Shown: one piece after another, positions 53,167 to 64,000 of the stretch
How the letters are laid out: each line of letters begins with the position of its first letter
Numbering within the stretch: the stretch's first letter is position 1
Source of the DNA: Basidiobolus meristosporus CBS 931.73
Taxonomy: Eukaryota > Basidiobolomycota > Basidiobolomycetes > Basidiobolales > Basidiobolaceae
Reading direction: 5' to 3'
Assembly (NCBI GenBank): GCA_002104905.1
Contig: MCFE01000292.1
Span: 1-64,000 of the forward strand
Length of the DNA stretch: 64,000 nucleotides
The notes under the pieces: generated by a model
The model's database searches: none
What the model saw: only the letters and a program-made list of their open reading frames with translations
Told to the model about the DNA's origin: nothing
Translations under genes and position numbers: made by a program

Positions 53167-54334
53167 CAAGACGAGTGAGTTCAAGCTGTGTGCTACGCCT
53201 TTATGGGTAAATATTGTACATTCATGGCTTACGTAGTGGTTGACCTAAGTTTTATGAGTGTGGCATATTTTTGCCTGTGACCACGATACCAATTCTACCA
53301 TTGTAGCGTGTTCACATCAGGATTCGGAAGTAGAATTCGTCGCATCACGTCCTAGCTATCCTGATGGCATCGCTTGGCTTGAGCCTGTTCCATCAGCAAA
53401 TGGGCTCCCCTGAGAATATCTCCGGGAGATCCAATGCGAAGATCCGCCCTATTTCTAACTTGGCCAGCATATCTTCGAGTGGCGGAGGACATCGATCCCT
53501 CTTATTTTCAGTATGCCGCTAAATTTCACTTCTGCTCAGAATAGCACTGTCACAATGCATGCTAATTTCGTATCGCAAAATATTCAACATTAGTTGTACA
53601 ACTTCTATTTAAGTCTTCACAGTAACCTAGCAGTGGGGCTATTAATAACAACGCTATCTTTCCAGATTTCTCAGATGTAGACTAATATTTGGGGTCATTT
53701 TTGCAAGCTTGAATAACACTTGACCAAGTTATTACTCAACAATTGGTTACAGAGAAGTCTGTAATTTAATATCAAATAAGTTGTCTAGCTCATTATCACT
53801 ACTGTTTTCTATAGGCATTGAGCTGCCCAGTGTATATGTTGCCCAGACATCAGCTTTTTTGCTTGCTTTATCCCAGTACAAAGTCTGAGTCCACACAGTC
53901 ATTTGCAGCTTGGAAGTGACTTTAAATGCTGTCAGAAAGTATGCAAGTACTATCAGCAGACTTAATAGGCAAATTTGAATTCTGGCAGCCATGCTCTTTT
54001 GCAGATTTTGAAGATATAAGCAATTAACTATTCTCCAATATTTCCAAAATGCTGATACAATCTTGGCCATATGGTATGCGTAGTCTCCTACTGAAAAAGG
54101 TGTTCTCTTGTCTGCTCAACAGTGAATACTTGGTATATAAGAAGCTTTCAGTTTTGAGTAACTTGAAATTTTGCTTTCAATATGACAGTATTTTGCAGGC
54201 CTTTTTGTAATTCTTTTACTTGGAGATTTTCAGAGTGATTCTACCAAAATGAGTATAATGTTGCTTTACTATCTGGCTTGCTGAATGCAAAAGTGGAACT
54301 TATACTTTGACATGGGCTTTGGGGCTCTAAAAGA
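53167..54334. other. Spacer with one unrecognised small ORF
   Basis: A 107-codon frame at 54070-53747 (minus) has a hydrophobic stretch (C-L-L-S-L-L-I-V-L-A-Y-F-L) and a polar end. I do not recognise it. It lies at the edge of transposon-derived DNA and may be part of it. Confidence 0.3.
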
Positions 54335-54640
54335 TGCTTGGAGACATGGAGAGTTACTGGGAGAACAAGTATAATGTGTGGTCTTGACTTAATGACATAT
54401 TGAGTGTAGAAATAGCTTTTACTTTTACATAACCTTGGTAGAAAAGGTGCCTAGAATATGCTCAGGAAGGTCAATTTGTTATATGTAGAAGTCTTGGAAC
54501 TCTTTGGACTATTAGAGGCTTTTCATGTCCTGCACACAAGATATCTTAATCAGATTTTCTGAAGATATTCTTGCAAGTTGTTTGGCTTTAGAACCTCTAA
54601 GCTTGTACATTTTGATCCAAGTGACTTAATTTAGGCAACG
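54335..54640 (-). repeat. Degenerate LTR, same family as 56835-57182
   Basis: GGGAGAACAAGTATAATGTG, ACTTAATGACATATTGAGTG and later pieces align in order with the solo LTR at 56835-57182. Divergence is high and the ends are not clear. Confidence 0.55.
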
Positions 54641-55286
54641 CTTTAGTGTATCTCCAAAACCCATAACAGGATGAATAAGTGACATCAAACTTTGTATCAA
54701 AGGCTTGGAAGCCTCTGGATTACTCTTAGCTTCCCTCCCCGTACAAAATCTGAGACTCTGAACTTTTATAATCTTCAGCAGTTGTTCTACTGGTATTTTA
54801 ATGGTATTTTGCCAGTGTTCAGATGGTGTTTTCCCTTCAGGTTCTCATTTGCAATGCTTAGTGAAGGCAGTAAGCAGCTTATTACCCAGTTAGGTACAAA
54901 TGCTAGTTGACCTAGTTGCCTCCTGGAAAATATGTCTGCTTGACTGCACAATAGCTGGTATTGGGATATCAAGAGCTGACAGTTTTGAGATACTTGGAAT
55001 TCAGCTGATATCTTGGATGATATTCTGCTGGTGTTTTCTTAATTCTTTAGGGCTCATGTTCTAAGTACTTGAGGTCTTGAAAAGATATTCCAAGTAAAGC
55101 CCACAAAGGGACTATACAAGAAGTCCAAAGTTCTCTTTGCTCTGATCTAATCAAATAAGCTAACAGAGTACTCATATGTAATTTGCAATCTCTTGTTTGA
55201 TCATATATTGAAAGTTAAGGTAATGCATATATAGTTATGGCAAAAAAACCCTCTACTGTATCATCAAGATGGTGGAAATGTATTTA

Positions 55287-56592
55287 TTATGTTTTCTCCT
55301 TGCTAAATGCTATACTGGTACATCCATTTTTGTCTGCTTGTCCCTTACCTGCTCTCTCCCAGCAATCTAAAGTTTGTTTGATGCTTGTTTTGGGCTCTCT
55401 ACCCTGCTTATAACAGGCTCCTGAGAAAGCCAGGGTTTTTATCACTGCCAGGTCCTTCACTGCTACCTTTACTGTATGCTTCTTGTATTGAACTAAATTC
55501 TTTCTTAATAAATGCTGCATTGATTCTTTTGAAGCTGCCTGCTTGTTCCTTACCAGCAGTCTTCTGGCTATCTAATGTTTTTTGCCACTTGTTTGGAGCT
55601 TTCAGCCCTGCTTGTGACAAGCTCTTGAGGAAGCTACTAGTTTTTAGCCATGGCACCTTTGTTCTGCCTTTGATAGTCTCTGCTATTCTTGAGATACTCT
55701 CTTACTATATCAATGCTGGCCCAAAATCTGTTTGTTTGCTTGAATCCAGGACAATGATTATGGAGCTGATCATTCATATACTACTAGGCCATGAGTTCCT
55801 GATGATCTTATGGTATGCAAGTCTTAAGGTGATGCCATGCTAGACTTCTTACAGCCTCTTGAATATTGGCCTACTCTTCATTATTGCACTCAACTGCTTC
55901 ATAGATCTTCAGTGTCTTTTGATTTTTAGGCTTGGGTATAAAAATCATATTTTCTCTCTCCCATGCTGTGATAGGTCTTTCTGTGGGCTTTATCTTTGGG
56001 CACTGTTGTTGTGCTTCAAATACTCTATGGTGTTCCTCTACTGTTACATTAGGAAATGGCTCAACTCTTGGCTGTGACATTGAGCTGCTTGAGTTCCTTC
56101 TTTGCAGCTTGGATATTGCATTCTCTACCTGAAATATTGATTGCTCTATGCATATTTCCTGCTCATCCTGTCTCTGGACTATTTCCTGCCTTCTCTGGGC
56201 CATTGCATTTAATGTAGTAGCCACTGCACCTAGTTGCCTCATAGGTGCTTTGGTAGGAGCTGACAACATACACACTAATACTGGCAGTAGTAATACTATG
56301 ATGGTCATTTGCCAGTTTGTACCAGAGGTACTGTGTTTGCTATGTTCTCATCTGCCTGAGCATTATGGTCAGCTTGCAGCTTGGCAGAGATCCTCAATTG
56401 CCTACATGACAGAGCCTGAGGAGTCCACATTATTACCTTCAGGGGTACACTCTCAATATGGCCTTTTTTGAGTGTAGCCATGCTTGTTGTGCTCAATGTG
56501 AAGGCAAGCTGTTGTCCAACTATTCTTCTGCTGCTGTCAATAGTGCAGTTTGGTTGGGAACCAGACAACTTTGACTTATTTTTTGGTAGCAT
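55287..56592 (-). other. Remains of a repeat-bearing coding sequence, probably transposon-derived
   Basis: Several minus-strand frames (56592-56305, 56308-55871, 55656-55408, 55520-55287) follow one another. Two of them share an imperfect repeat of about 50 residues: Q-T-L-D-C-W-E-R-A-G-K-G-Q-A and Q-K-T-L-D-S-Q-K-T-A-G-K-E-Q-A, each followed by similar basic segments. I do not recognise the protein. Its position between related LTRs suggests an old internal region, but no reverse transcriptase or integrase motif is seen. Confidence 0.35.
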
Positions 56593-56834
56593 ATATGTGT
56601 AAGTGAGTCAAATCAAGTAGGAAGTAGAGCTGCATATATTGTGTATGTAGTACCACAGCTTTATATATAATGCTTACTATGGAGAAACATCATTGAATTG
56701 GACACTCATGTAGGTGCAATGTCTCTAGTAACAGGCTCTCTTATATTCACAAGAGTAGTGACAAAAAAGTGATACAATAGCATTGATTGTTGAAAGTCAA
56801 GCTGTTTGCTCCATTAACAAGACTACTTTGATTC

Positions 56835-57182
56835 TGTTGTAGGATTTTTGGAGATATTGGAAGTGATTGGAAGGACAAGTAGATTATGTGGTTTTCACTT
56901 AATGATTTATTGAATGTAATAGTAGTGTTTCTACTATTGAATGGTCTTGGCATTACAAACAAGTAGAATAGGCTAAGAAAGGTCCCTAGAAGATGTGTGC
57001 AAAGTTTGGGGCTGTTTGGACAACTTTGAGAATTTTCATGTTCTATGTACCTGGTATTTTAGTGAAAATATTCTAAGTAAATCCCAACAGGGAATTTGGT
57101 CAGTATTCTCTATGATTTTAAGGTAATGAGCTAAGTGACTAAGCTAGGTGAATATTTAGGTGGAATTTCAAGTTTTACAACA
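56835..57182 (-). mobile_element. Solo LTR (348 bp) with 5-bp target duplication
   Basis: It starts TGTTGTAGG and ends TTTTACAACA, the usual TG...CA inverted ends. It is flanked on both sides by GATTC (56830-56834 and 57183-57187), a 5-base target-site duplication as made by LTR retrotransposons. It aligns with the LTR next to the Copia Gag relic (62283-62635), whose Gag lies on the minus strand; hence the orientation given. Confidence 0.85.
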
Positions 57183-57187
57183 GATTC

Positions 57188-58062
57188 AATGCCATAAGAG
57201 AAGGGAAAAACAAATATGTGGCTATTGTTACAAACCTCTCAGTACTGAAGCATGCAGACAGCATCAGAACTATTACAAGGATCACAGCCAGTGTTTATCA
57301 CACAAGTCAAACATTGGCATTCATCAGTTACTACTGTACTAAAAATATCCTATCTGCCACTAAATACTTCTATAATGGCACCTAGCCTTTCATGATCACA
57401 TGGTATGCTTGACCTTTCATGATCCGGCCAAATCATATTAGTGAAGAAATCCCAGTTCCTTCTAGAAAGCTCTACTACATTCTAGCAACTTCTGGAAAGC
57501 TCCAAGTCAACTTTACACAATGGAATATTCTATGAAAGCTTCCTTTGAGAATTTATGTAACTCAGTACTATATGTGGTAATTGCATGTCACATGACCTAG
57601 TCATATGATCAGCTGACCCTTGGCATATCCCAATGTAATGTTCTAGTCTGTTCTTTAGTATATTTCTATCTTGGCACACTTACTGTGCCTCACCCCAGAA
57701 CCCCATCAGTATTAGCCAATATCTCTTGGCATCCATATTGACACAAAAGACTTGTTCCATTGGATAGTGCCACAAAGTGCCAGCCTATATATGGTGCCAG
57801 ATTGATCTGGCACTCTATGGCACCATCTGGCAGTATAATTTCTACCATGATGCCAGTGGTATGGTACAGTTACTGGTAATTTTACTCAATCTTACTTATG
57901 TTGCTCAGAATAGTGCTTTCCTTGCTTTATTTACTCTTCATAATGCTCCAGACACATTTCTCTCAGTGGATGTCTTCTTGTATGAACATACTGTGCATTA
58001 ATAAGTATCTTAACTATTTTACCTATTCTGCTGTTTTCTCCTATATATGACTTTCCTCTGTA
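57188..58062. other. Spacer, possibly LTR-derived
   Basis: No gene. The part around 57440-57720 is rich in TTCTAGAA-like pieces, as in many fungal LTRs, but no ends can be defined. Confidence 0.3.
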
Positions 58063-58815
58063 TTAACCTGCCAATATGCTGAATCTCTTCAGATATCCAA
58101 ATGTGTGCTCTACCCTCACTCTGAAATGGTTAAATATCTCATTGTAGAGCTTCTGCTTCTTGCTAAGCACACCATTCCTTGGCTTCCTATAAGCTGTAAT
58201 ATATCCTAATCTCTGACAATCCTCTCCTATATAGTCTAAGTCTGCCATACATTTCTCCCCTCTACTGAATTCAGGATGATTCTCTACCCAGAGTGCTTTG
58301 TCATGCCTACTTCCAGCAAATGGCCCACAAAACCAGATGATGTTACCCTCAATGTCAGACAGTGCTTGAAACTTCACACAGTGTGCCTTGTACTTGCCAG
58401 AATAAAAGTGCCTCTGCCCTCTAGAAGGTCTGTTAATCCTCACTGGGAAGGTATCCAAAATACTCCTGACATGGAACCTGTTGCTGAACACTCTGGGATA
58501 TGGAAGTCTATTGGAGCTTCTGAACCTAGTACTCCAAGCTTGCTCTAAGTCAATCATACCCTCTGCAAGGTGGTTCTCCATTGCTGTCAGCTGGGAATGA
58601 AAGCTTCTAGGACTTTTGTTGCCATGGATGGTGGGATAAAACCTTGTAGGGCATTAGTTCTTGTAATAGCAGAGAAGCTTAACAAGGGATCTCCTTGAGT
58701 AGATTGGGGTTGATGGTCCACAGTACTTGGAATAGATCTCCTCTAGTGTGTCAAAAGGAAATCCAGTGGTAGTGATGGGATTGATGAGAAAAGACCATTC
58801 AGATGAGTAAGTCAT
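58063..58815 (-). pseudogene. DDE_Tnp_4 (PIF/Harbinger-type) transposase fragment
   Basis: The C-terminal frame (58581-58063) has D-T-F-P-V-R-I, Y-S-G-K-Y-K-A-H with V-K-F-Q-A, G-S-R-H-D-K-A-L-W and V-R-V-E-H-T-F-G-Y-L-K. These are the D, D and E catalytic stretches of this transposase group. The same frame continues upstream to an ATG at 58815 but is interrupted by a TAA at 58654-58656. The protein also stops only a few residues after the catalytic E region, earlier than normal. Terminal repeats were not found. Confidence 0.75.
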
Positions 58816-59174
58816 ATTAAAATTGGTGGATGATTGTATAGAGGCGGTTTGAATTGATTTGGTGTGATCTGCGTTATTTATCTGACTTTTAATACATTAT
58901 GGTTAAATCTCCATCAATTGCCGTGTATCCCATCATTATGTTGCAAAAATCATCCGCAAACAATGCCTTGGTACTTTTATTGATGCTTTAATCCTAGGTC
59001 TATAATCAAATAGGAAATCTGCAATTGATGAGATCTGATCTGTGTCAATGTGATCCAAGATGCATCATGCATAACATATGGAAAATTCAACAATCACATT
59101 AGTTTTCATATATATTTCACATAAGACCAGGTTGATGCCAATATACTGCTGTATAAGTAACCAAATCCATTGCT
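58816..59174. other. Non-coding spacer
   Basis: AT-rich; nothing recognised. Confidence 0.3.
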
Positions 59175-59687
59175 ATGGTCCCCATACCAAGCCTCAACTC
59201 ATCTTTAGTACAACCCAGACAAAACCCATCCCCCAGCTCACAAGCGCAGTCAGGACCAAAAAATTTGATGTTGGATCCATTCAAGTTCTTGCCAAATGAT
59301 TTTAGTATGGCCCAAGTGTCTATGATGAGCCTTCATACAGATATTTGGGCACTACTGATTAATCTAGCAGAACTAGATACCTCAGAGAGTCAACAAAGAT
59401 GGAAGAATTTGAGTAGAAAGCTGTTGCATGAGCTCTACATCAAGATGCCAGCCAATGTATGTAAGAAGATATATAACAAGACAAGTATTGAAATCAAGAA
59501 TGAGCTGAGAGTGAGGGGATTTGACAAAGAAGCTGCACGGGAACAATTTTGTGCGCAATTTGCACAGTACAGGCTGGACGCGTCTGTTTGTGCCTCAACT
59601 TTGGGAACCAAAGAGATTTTGAATGAGTTTTTGCCTCAACTGACTAATGTACTATGTGATATATTAGTAGAGCTAAGTGGCTTCTGA
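59175..59687 (+). CDS. Unrecognised ORF (170 aa)
   Basis: An open frame with a mostly helical, polar composition after a P/S/Q-rich start. It contains W-A-L-L-I-N-L-A-E-L and W-K-N-L-S-R-K-L-L-H-E-L. I recognise no domain. A possible true start is M-A-Q-V-S-M at about 59307. It is followed by a second ORF at 59808 in a different frame. The two may be exons or broken parts of one transposon-borne gene. No TATA box like those of the host families is apparent. Confidence 0.35.
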   Translation: MVPIPSLNSSLVQPRQNPSPSSQAQSGPKNLMLDPFKFLPNDFSMAQVSMMSLHTDIWALLINLAELDTSESQQRWKNLSRKLLHELYIKMPANVCKKIYNKTSIEIKNELRVRGFDKEAAREQFCAQFAQYRLDASVCASTLGTKEILNEFLPQLTNVLCDILVELSGF

Positions 59688-59807
59688 GAGCAATATACAC
59701 AGGACTCATCCAGGCAACAGCTCCAAAGTATCAGACAGAGGGTAAGTGAATACCTTGAGGAATCAGATGGTGAGCTTCAGGAGGAAGATTACAGACCGCA
59801 AGCAACA

Positions 59808-60422
59808 TTGTCCAGATTGCGCCAGCACGCCTTGCTGGATTCCCTACCATTGCTTGCAACCACAGCGTGCCGGCACACGTCAGTCCAGACCATGCCAACA
59901 CCCTTTACCAGAACGCCCCGCATCAAGTCAACGTGCATTGAGTCAACGCACGTGCTTCAGAGCAAAACTACAAGAACTTGCCAAACTGCTCACTTAGACA
60001 CAAGTCCATTGGAGCGGACCAAGTTGCGTCAACATGCGGCATCACATCAGACTCAGCCAAGGGCCATCTCAACACGTCAAGGTGCACCTGTGCATGCCAT
60101 TTTGCCTGACTATCAGCAAGTTACTTCTGGTGAACTGACTGATGATGACCAACATGAAGTGCCTCAACCACCGGAGCCCTTGGCAAGTAAAAGAATGCAT
60201 CAGCACATGGCACTACAGGCCGGTTCAGTTGGTTCAGTTGGAGCAATTCAGCGCGGCCAAGCTGCAGCATTGCACTCATCAACTAGGAGGCAAAATACTG
60301 ACTACAAATACACAAGTAGCCAAGATGATAGTCAGCTAGGAAGTAGTATAGGTGTGCAAAGTGAGTCACTACCAAATGCTTCAGTAGTAATCCCTGTGAG
60401 AAAAAAACCCAGGAGAAGATGA
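59808..60422 (+). CDS. Unrecognised low-complexity ORF (204 aa)
   Basis: Rich in T, S, Q, H and R, without a visible domain, and ending in a basic cluster R-K-K-P-R-R-R that could be a nuclear localisation signal. Its G+C content is higher than that of the surroundings. It could be the 3' part of the same gene as 59175-59687 or a chance frame. Confidence 0.3.
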   Translation: MSRLRQHALLDSLPLLATTACRHTSVQTMPTPFTRTPRIKSTCIESTHVLQSKTTRTCQTAHLDTSPLERTKLRQHAASHQTQPRAISTRQGAPVHAILPDYQQVTSGELTDDDQHEVPQPPEPLASKRMHQHMALQAGSVGSVGAIQRGQAAALHSSTRRQNTDYKYTSSQDDSQLGSSIGVQSESLPNASVVIPVRKKPRRR

Positions 60423-61556
60423 TGCAATTGCTTTGAGTTGCTCATATTTGTAATGATCCCAACAACCCATTTTTTTGCAATCCAAATCAAGCCATTGCAA
60501 ATCAGTGATCATCATATTTTTGATATAAATAATATCAAGGTTGTCTCACATTTGAGACAGAACCCCTATAAATGAGCTCCCTGCATATATATATGTCATC
60601 TGTAATACCAGTGCAGCTATTGGATCTGTTTTGCACCTACACAATTGCTTGCGTGCTAGCTAAGACACCTTGTCCAATCACTAGGATCAGGGATTTACTT
60701 GCTCAATGGGCAAAATGGGATATTTGATGGCAAATCAGGTAGCTTTTTTAATAGTCAATGAGCCAATTGGGGGCTGCCAGCTTCAGGATACTTTTGGACC
60801 AATTAACCACTGAGATACTGTCCAATTGGAGTGAGGGTAACCAAAATGGTAAGTATCAGTGTAGTTTATAGCGTGATACACATTTATTTCTATTTACATT
60901 AAAGAAACATATCCAAATACTGGATTTTACCTGCCATATTAGCGGTATCCAATTGCGCATGTGATGCAAACATTACAAGTTGGCGCAATCATCCGTGCCA
61001 ATCTCATTGTGGCAGATTGTGCCATAGTGTGCAAGATTGTCCCACATAGTGCAGAATTGTCCAAGAACAATCCTGCCTTCTGGTAGCTATAATATTGCAC
61101 CCAATTGTTCTTTACAACTGCGGATTGTGCCACACGCCCTGGCACAGTGCAATGGAACAAGTCTAAAGTATAAATAGTTCTATCCCCCCTTATGTATTTC
61201 TCAGTCTGATAAACATAGGTCTTGAATAAACAGTGTTGCCTTGTTGATTCACACCTAAGTCCTTTCCTGGTCCTGCCTTGCCTAGCCCTACTCTCCCACC
61301 TTGTGTCTATACATAACATATGCATACTTGTCACCATGTGCAAATTAAATATGGTGAGTTTGTGACACCTATTGGTTAACCTCAGCCTTCTAAATATGGC
61401 CTGCAGAGTGATAACTTTGCAGAAGAAGGCTAACTGATGGATTGTGAGTCTATCTCCCCTCACAACAGTATCCTGTATGAGCCCAGCAAAGCTTTGATGT
61501 GCAATGAGACAACACCTGTGGAAAAGAATGCCAAGGATACTTTATGGAGCCAAGTG
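60423..61556. other. Spacer with possible LTR promoter and poly(A) signals
   Basis: No gene is supported. TATAAATAG near 61170 followed by AATAAA near 61226 on the plus strand has the spacing of an LTR U3-R region, but no LTR ends were identified. A long minus-strand frame across 60939-61463 shows no domain. Confidence 0.3.
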
Positions 61557-61711
61557 GGTTAGCCCCAAACTTTGCACACATCTCCTTGGGACCTTTGCAA
61601 ACATATTCTACAAGTTTACTATACTTTTACACTTAGTATATTATTAAGTGATGACTAAATAATCTATATCTTCTTCCAATTGCTTCTAGTATCTCCAAGA
61701 CTCTTACAACA
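61557..61711 (+). repeat. LTR fragment in inverted orientation
   Basis: Reading the minus strand, CTTGGAGATACTAGAAGCAA and later GATGTGTGCAAAGTTTGG match the LTR family at 56835-57182. The plus strand ends CTCTTACAACA, the LTR 3' end. The other end is missing. It cuts off the Gag relic that follows, which is on the opposite strand. Confidence 0.55.
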
Positions 61712-61712
61712 C

Positions 61713-62253
61713 CATATATATAATATAAGATCAAATTGTCAGCTGTGGACTTTAAGGCTGATACAAGGCCTTGAAACTTGTCTACCAGGCTATTCCAGAG
61801 GGTAACTATCATATCTTCCTCAGTAGTTAGCACACCAACATATTCCATCTCATCAACCCACAGGGTAATTCTGTTAATTAGAGAGCTCATTTCTTCTCCT
61901 GGCAGAATATTTGTAGTAAGGAATTTTTGTCTAGGGTACATCTACTTGGTGGCTGAACATGACTGGTAGGTGTCTTTTAATGTCTTCTAGGCATTCTTTG
62001 CTGTTTTTGCTGTTGAACATTGATTTATCAATTTGTCTTTAGCATTAAGACAAATGCTTTAAAGGCACTTTGCTCCTTCTTCTGGTACTTTAAGGCTTCT
62101 CTCACTTTTCTTTAAAGGCATTCTTCTCCCATTGAAATATACCAAGGCCTCTTCTTTGTGGCAGAATCATCATCTTACCTTCCAGACTTGGTAGTTGGAT
62201 CCATCCAACTTTTCAGCAGAGGGAAAAGTTCCAGTATTAGCAGTATTAAGCAT
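61713..62253 (-). pseudogene. Copia-type Gag relic
   Basis: From ATG 62253 the minus strand reads M-L-N-T-A-N-T-G-T-F and then L-D-G-S-N-Y-Q-V-W-K, the typical opening of fungal and plant Copia Gag proteins. It soon meets stops and frameshifts. Another frame (from 61941) keeps I-L-P-G-E-E-M-S-S-L-I-N-R-I and T-E-E-D-M-I-V-T-L-W-N-S-L, which belong to the same protein. It is cut by the inverted LTR fragment at 61711. No pol domain follows. Confidence 0.75.
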
Positions 62254-62267
62254 TGCAGAGTGACAGC

Positions 62268-62282
62268 TTGGGGCTCATAGCC
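62268..62282 (-). other. Possible primer binding site
   Basis: Directly after the LTR, the minus strand reads TGGCTATGAGCCCC. This resembles the TGGTATCAGAGC site used by many Copia elements and lies 15 bases before the Gag start. Confidence 0.4.
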
Positions 62283-62635
62283 AGTTGTAAGAGTCTTCGA
62301 GATATTGGAAGTAATTGGGAAAACAAGTATACAGAGTGGTTTTACTAAATGATTTATTTAATATAAAAGTAGTAAATATACCTTTACATGATCTTGGCAA
62401 AACAAATGCAAGGAGTATGCTTGAGAGAATTCCATGAATATGTGCAAAGTATGGGGCTGTTTGGGCAACTTTGCAAAACTTCATGATCTGGGTACATGAT
62501 AGATTTATAAATGTAGCTCAAGTAAATCCCAACATAGTATTTAGTCAGAGTTCTGAAATATTTGTAGGTAATGATCTGAGTGACTAAGTGAAGTGAATAC
62601 TCAGGTAGAATCACAAACTTTTAGGGCATACAACA
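62283..62635 (-). mobile_element. 5' LTR of the Copia relic
   Basis: It aligns over its length with the solo LTR at 56835-57182. On the minus strand it starts TGTTGTATGCCC (at 62635) and ends near CTCTTACAAC (62283), followed by the primer-site-like sequence and Gag. Confidence 0.65.
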
Positions 62636-64000
62636 CTATTAGAAATAGATTTGATAAATAAGTCTGTGAACTTCATCATGCATCTAATATATGTGACTTA
62701 ACTACTACTCTAAGATACACAAAGCTGTTTTAAATATCAAGGGTACACATAGTAGGTCACCTGCAATATAAGGGTATTTCATAGCTTGATAGGGCAATGT
62801 AAGACACACAGTACTCTGAATTCTGGTGCAGGGGTCTGTGATATGTCACAAAATAACTATAATAAGCTATAAGCTCCTGTATAAAATAATTCTATAATAT
62901 CAATTGAGACTTATGTTTGCACCAAAATAATCATATAAGCCTGACCACTGTGTAAGACAGATACCTAGGCCATTAAGTTTTTATGTAGTACAACAGTCCT
63001 CACACTTTATGTATATGTTCATGGCATATTGTACATGTTTTTTTTGCCAGAACCATGTATAAATATCACTTTTACATTCAATATATCATAGAGCAAAAGC
63101 CACTTAGTTTAGTTGTTGTCCCAGTCACTTACAACATCTACAAGACTCACAGCATATTGTTGGTGAGAAGCTAAGCTTACTTTTAAATACACTAAACCAC
63201 TGGCAAGTTCTCATTGCCATTTTCCACCGCCACTATATAGTGATCATTGCATATGTTGGATGCAAGTACTTTTTGAAATATATTCCACATATTTGGTATG
63301 GATTAGCACTTTTAATCTGCTTAGGTTGTTATGAATTCGAGTAGCAATAAATAGTACAAATACATAGACCGGCTTTAGCAATTTTGGATAGCCTGAACCA
63401 ACTATACATCTTCCCAAATCTTCTCTAAGGCTGATTATATATCTCAATGATATGGTTGACCAAGCCTGTGAGAAATCAAAAGATACTTGCGACGCATTAC
63501 ACATTGGCATGACTCAGTGGTTATTGGACCAGAAATTACTTTGATTGCTAATCGATTGGCTATGATGTACTGAATAAGCGCAGTCGAATGATTAAGAGTA
63601 TGGCCAACGCATAGCAGAGAAGAATACCACCAAAATTCCAATTAGGAGTGGTTACTGCGGATCACCCAACACCGTTCATTCATCAAATCGAGGGCCACTT
63701 AGTAATCAGCCGGCCGGGTAGTGAACCGACTCGAAGTGGAGGAAAGAATCCAGTTTTCCCCGAAACACAACTGATGACGGCTCATGAATCTCCAGGAGAC
63801 CGTGTCCGGTGATGTCCAATGCACCCACATTCGCAACTCCTCCGGTGATTCGTGGCGCGAATTATCGAGAGCGGCGGCATATCCTATGGGCTGCACTTGC
63901 CCGTTCGGTTACAAAATGTGCGGTGCCACCAAGCAATACCAATCCGGAAGCATTGTCCTGCGAATTTTAATATGGATGGCCGGGCACCATTGGCCCTGGA
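62636..64000. other. Terminal region, AT-rich then G+C-richer
   Basis: No supported gene. Up to about 63640 the sequence is AT-rich like the rest. From about 63650 it is visibly richer in C and G (AGCCGGCCGGGTAG, GAGAGCGGCGGCATAT). Short frames exist on both strands there, but none can be assigned before the window ends. Confidence 0.4.

Noticed and set aside
60939-61463. A 174-codon minus-strand frame.
   Set aside because: Its opposite strand has TATA and AATAAA signals as in an LTR, the composition is odd, and no domain is recognisable.

Overview
The window looks like an accessory, repeat-rich stretch of a fungal genome, probably a filamentous ascomycete. Supporting signs are short GT-AG introns of 52-53 bases at one conserved position, a TATA box 30-66 bases before most start codons, a BCS1-type AAA ATPase, and a mix of Copia LTR, piggyBac and DDE_Tnp_4 (Harbinger-type) transposon remains. 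The species cannot be named from the sequence. No rRNA, tRNA or CRISPR array was recognised.

Bases 1-49,200 are dominated by three unrelated multicopy gene families, interleaved on both strands and separated by long non-coding spacers full of gene relics. Family A (five copies: 1-1401, 1777-3258, 12553-14034, 24782-26275, 27171-28730) encodes glycosylated membrane proteins of about 490-520 residues with two N-terminal membrane segments, a large cysteine-containing loop, one C-terminal membrane segment and a short tail with a Y-x-W-P motif. Family B (seven apparently intact copies: 10154-10942, 17137-18078, 31518-32240, 35643-36404, 37448-38227, 41113-41874, 48252-49013, plus at least four relics) encodes single-domain proteins of the NAGPA / phosphodiester glycosidase type, recognised by a DGGGSSQ-like motif. 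Family C (three intact copies with one intron: 5739-6697, 23420-24371, 39471-40353, plus one broken copy) encodes secreted, C-terminally anchored proteins with an SH3-like domain and a peptidase M15-like domain whose zinc site is eroded. A fourth small family (43366-43863, 52052-52549 and a one-stop pseudogene at 50021-50509) is secreted and resembles a bacterial-type domain (DUF6973, from memory).

Recent segmental duplication and probable gene conversion shape the region. Near-identical pairs or triplets include A3/A4, B6/B8/B9, the 1.67-kb block around the DUF6973-like gene, an 0.86-kb spacer, and the 3' part of the BCS1-like gene. A piggyBac-like element with one frameshift sits inside one copy of a duplicated spacer (about 45.66-47.91 kb).

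From about 53.2 to 63.6 kb the window holds no convincing host gene. It is a transposon graveyard: a complete solo LTR with a 5-base target duplication (56835-57182), a Copia Gag relic with its LTR (61713-62635), a truncated Harbinger-type transposase (58063-58815), and unrecognised ORFs. The last 350 bases are visibly richer in G+C and may begin a different compartment.

The most interesting idea is that families A, B and C form a co-amplified cell-surface/secreted repertoire with shared promoter architecture. The soluble members carry domain types best known from bacteria or from cell-wall and glycan chemistry, so a role in interaction with other microbes or hosts is possible; this is inference.
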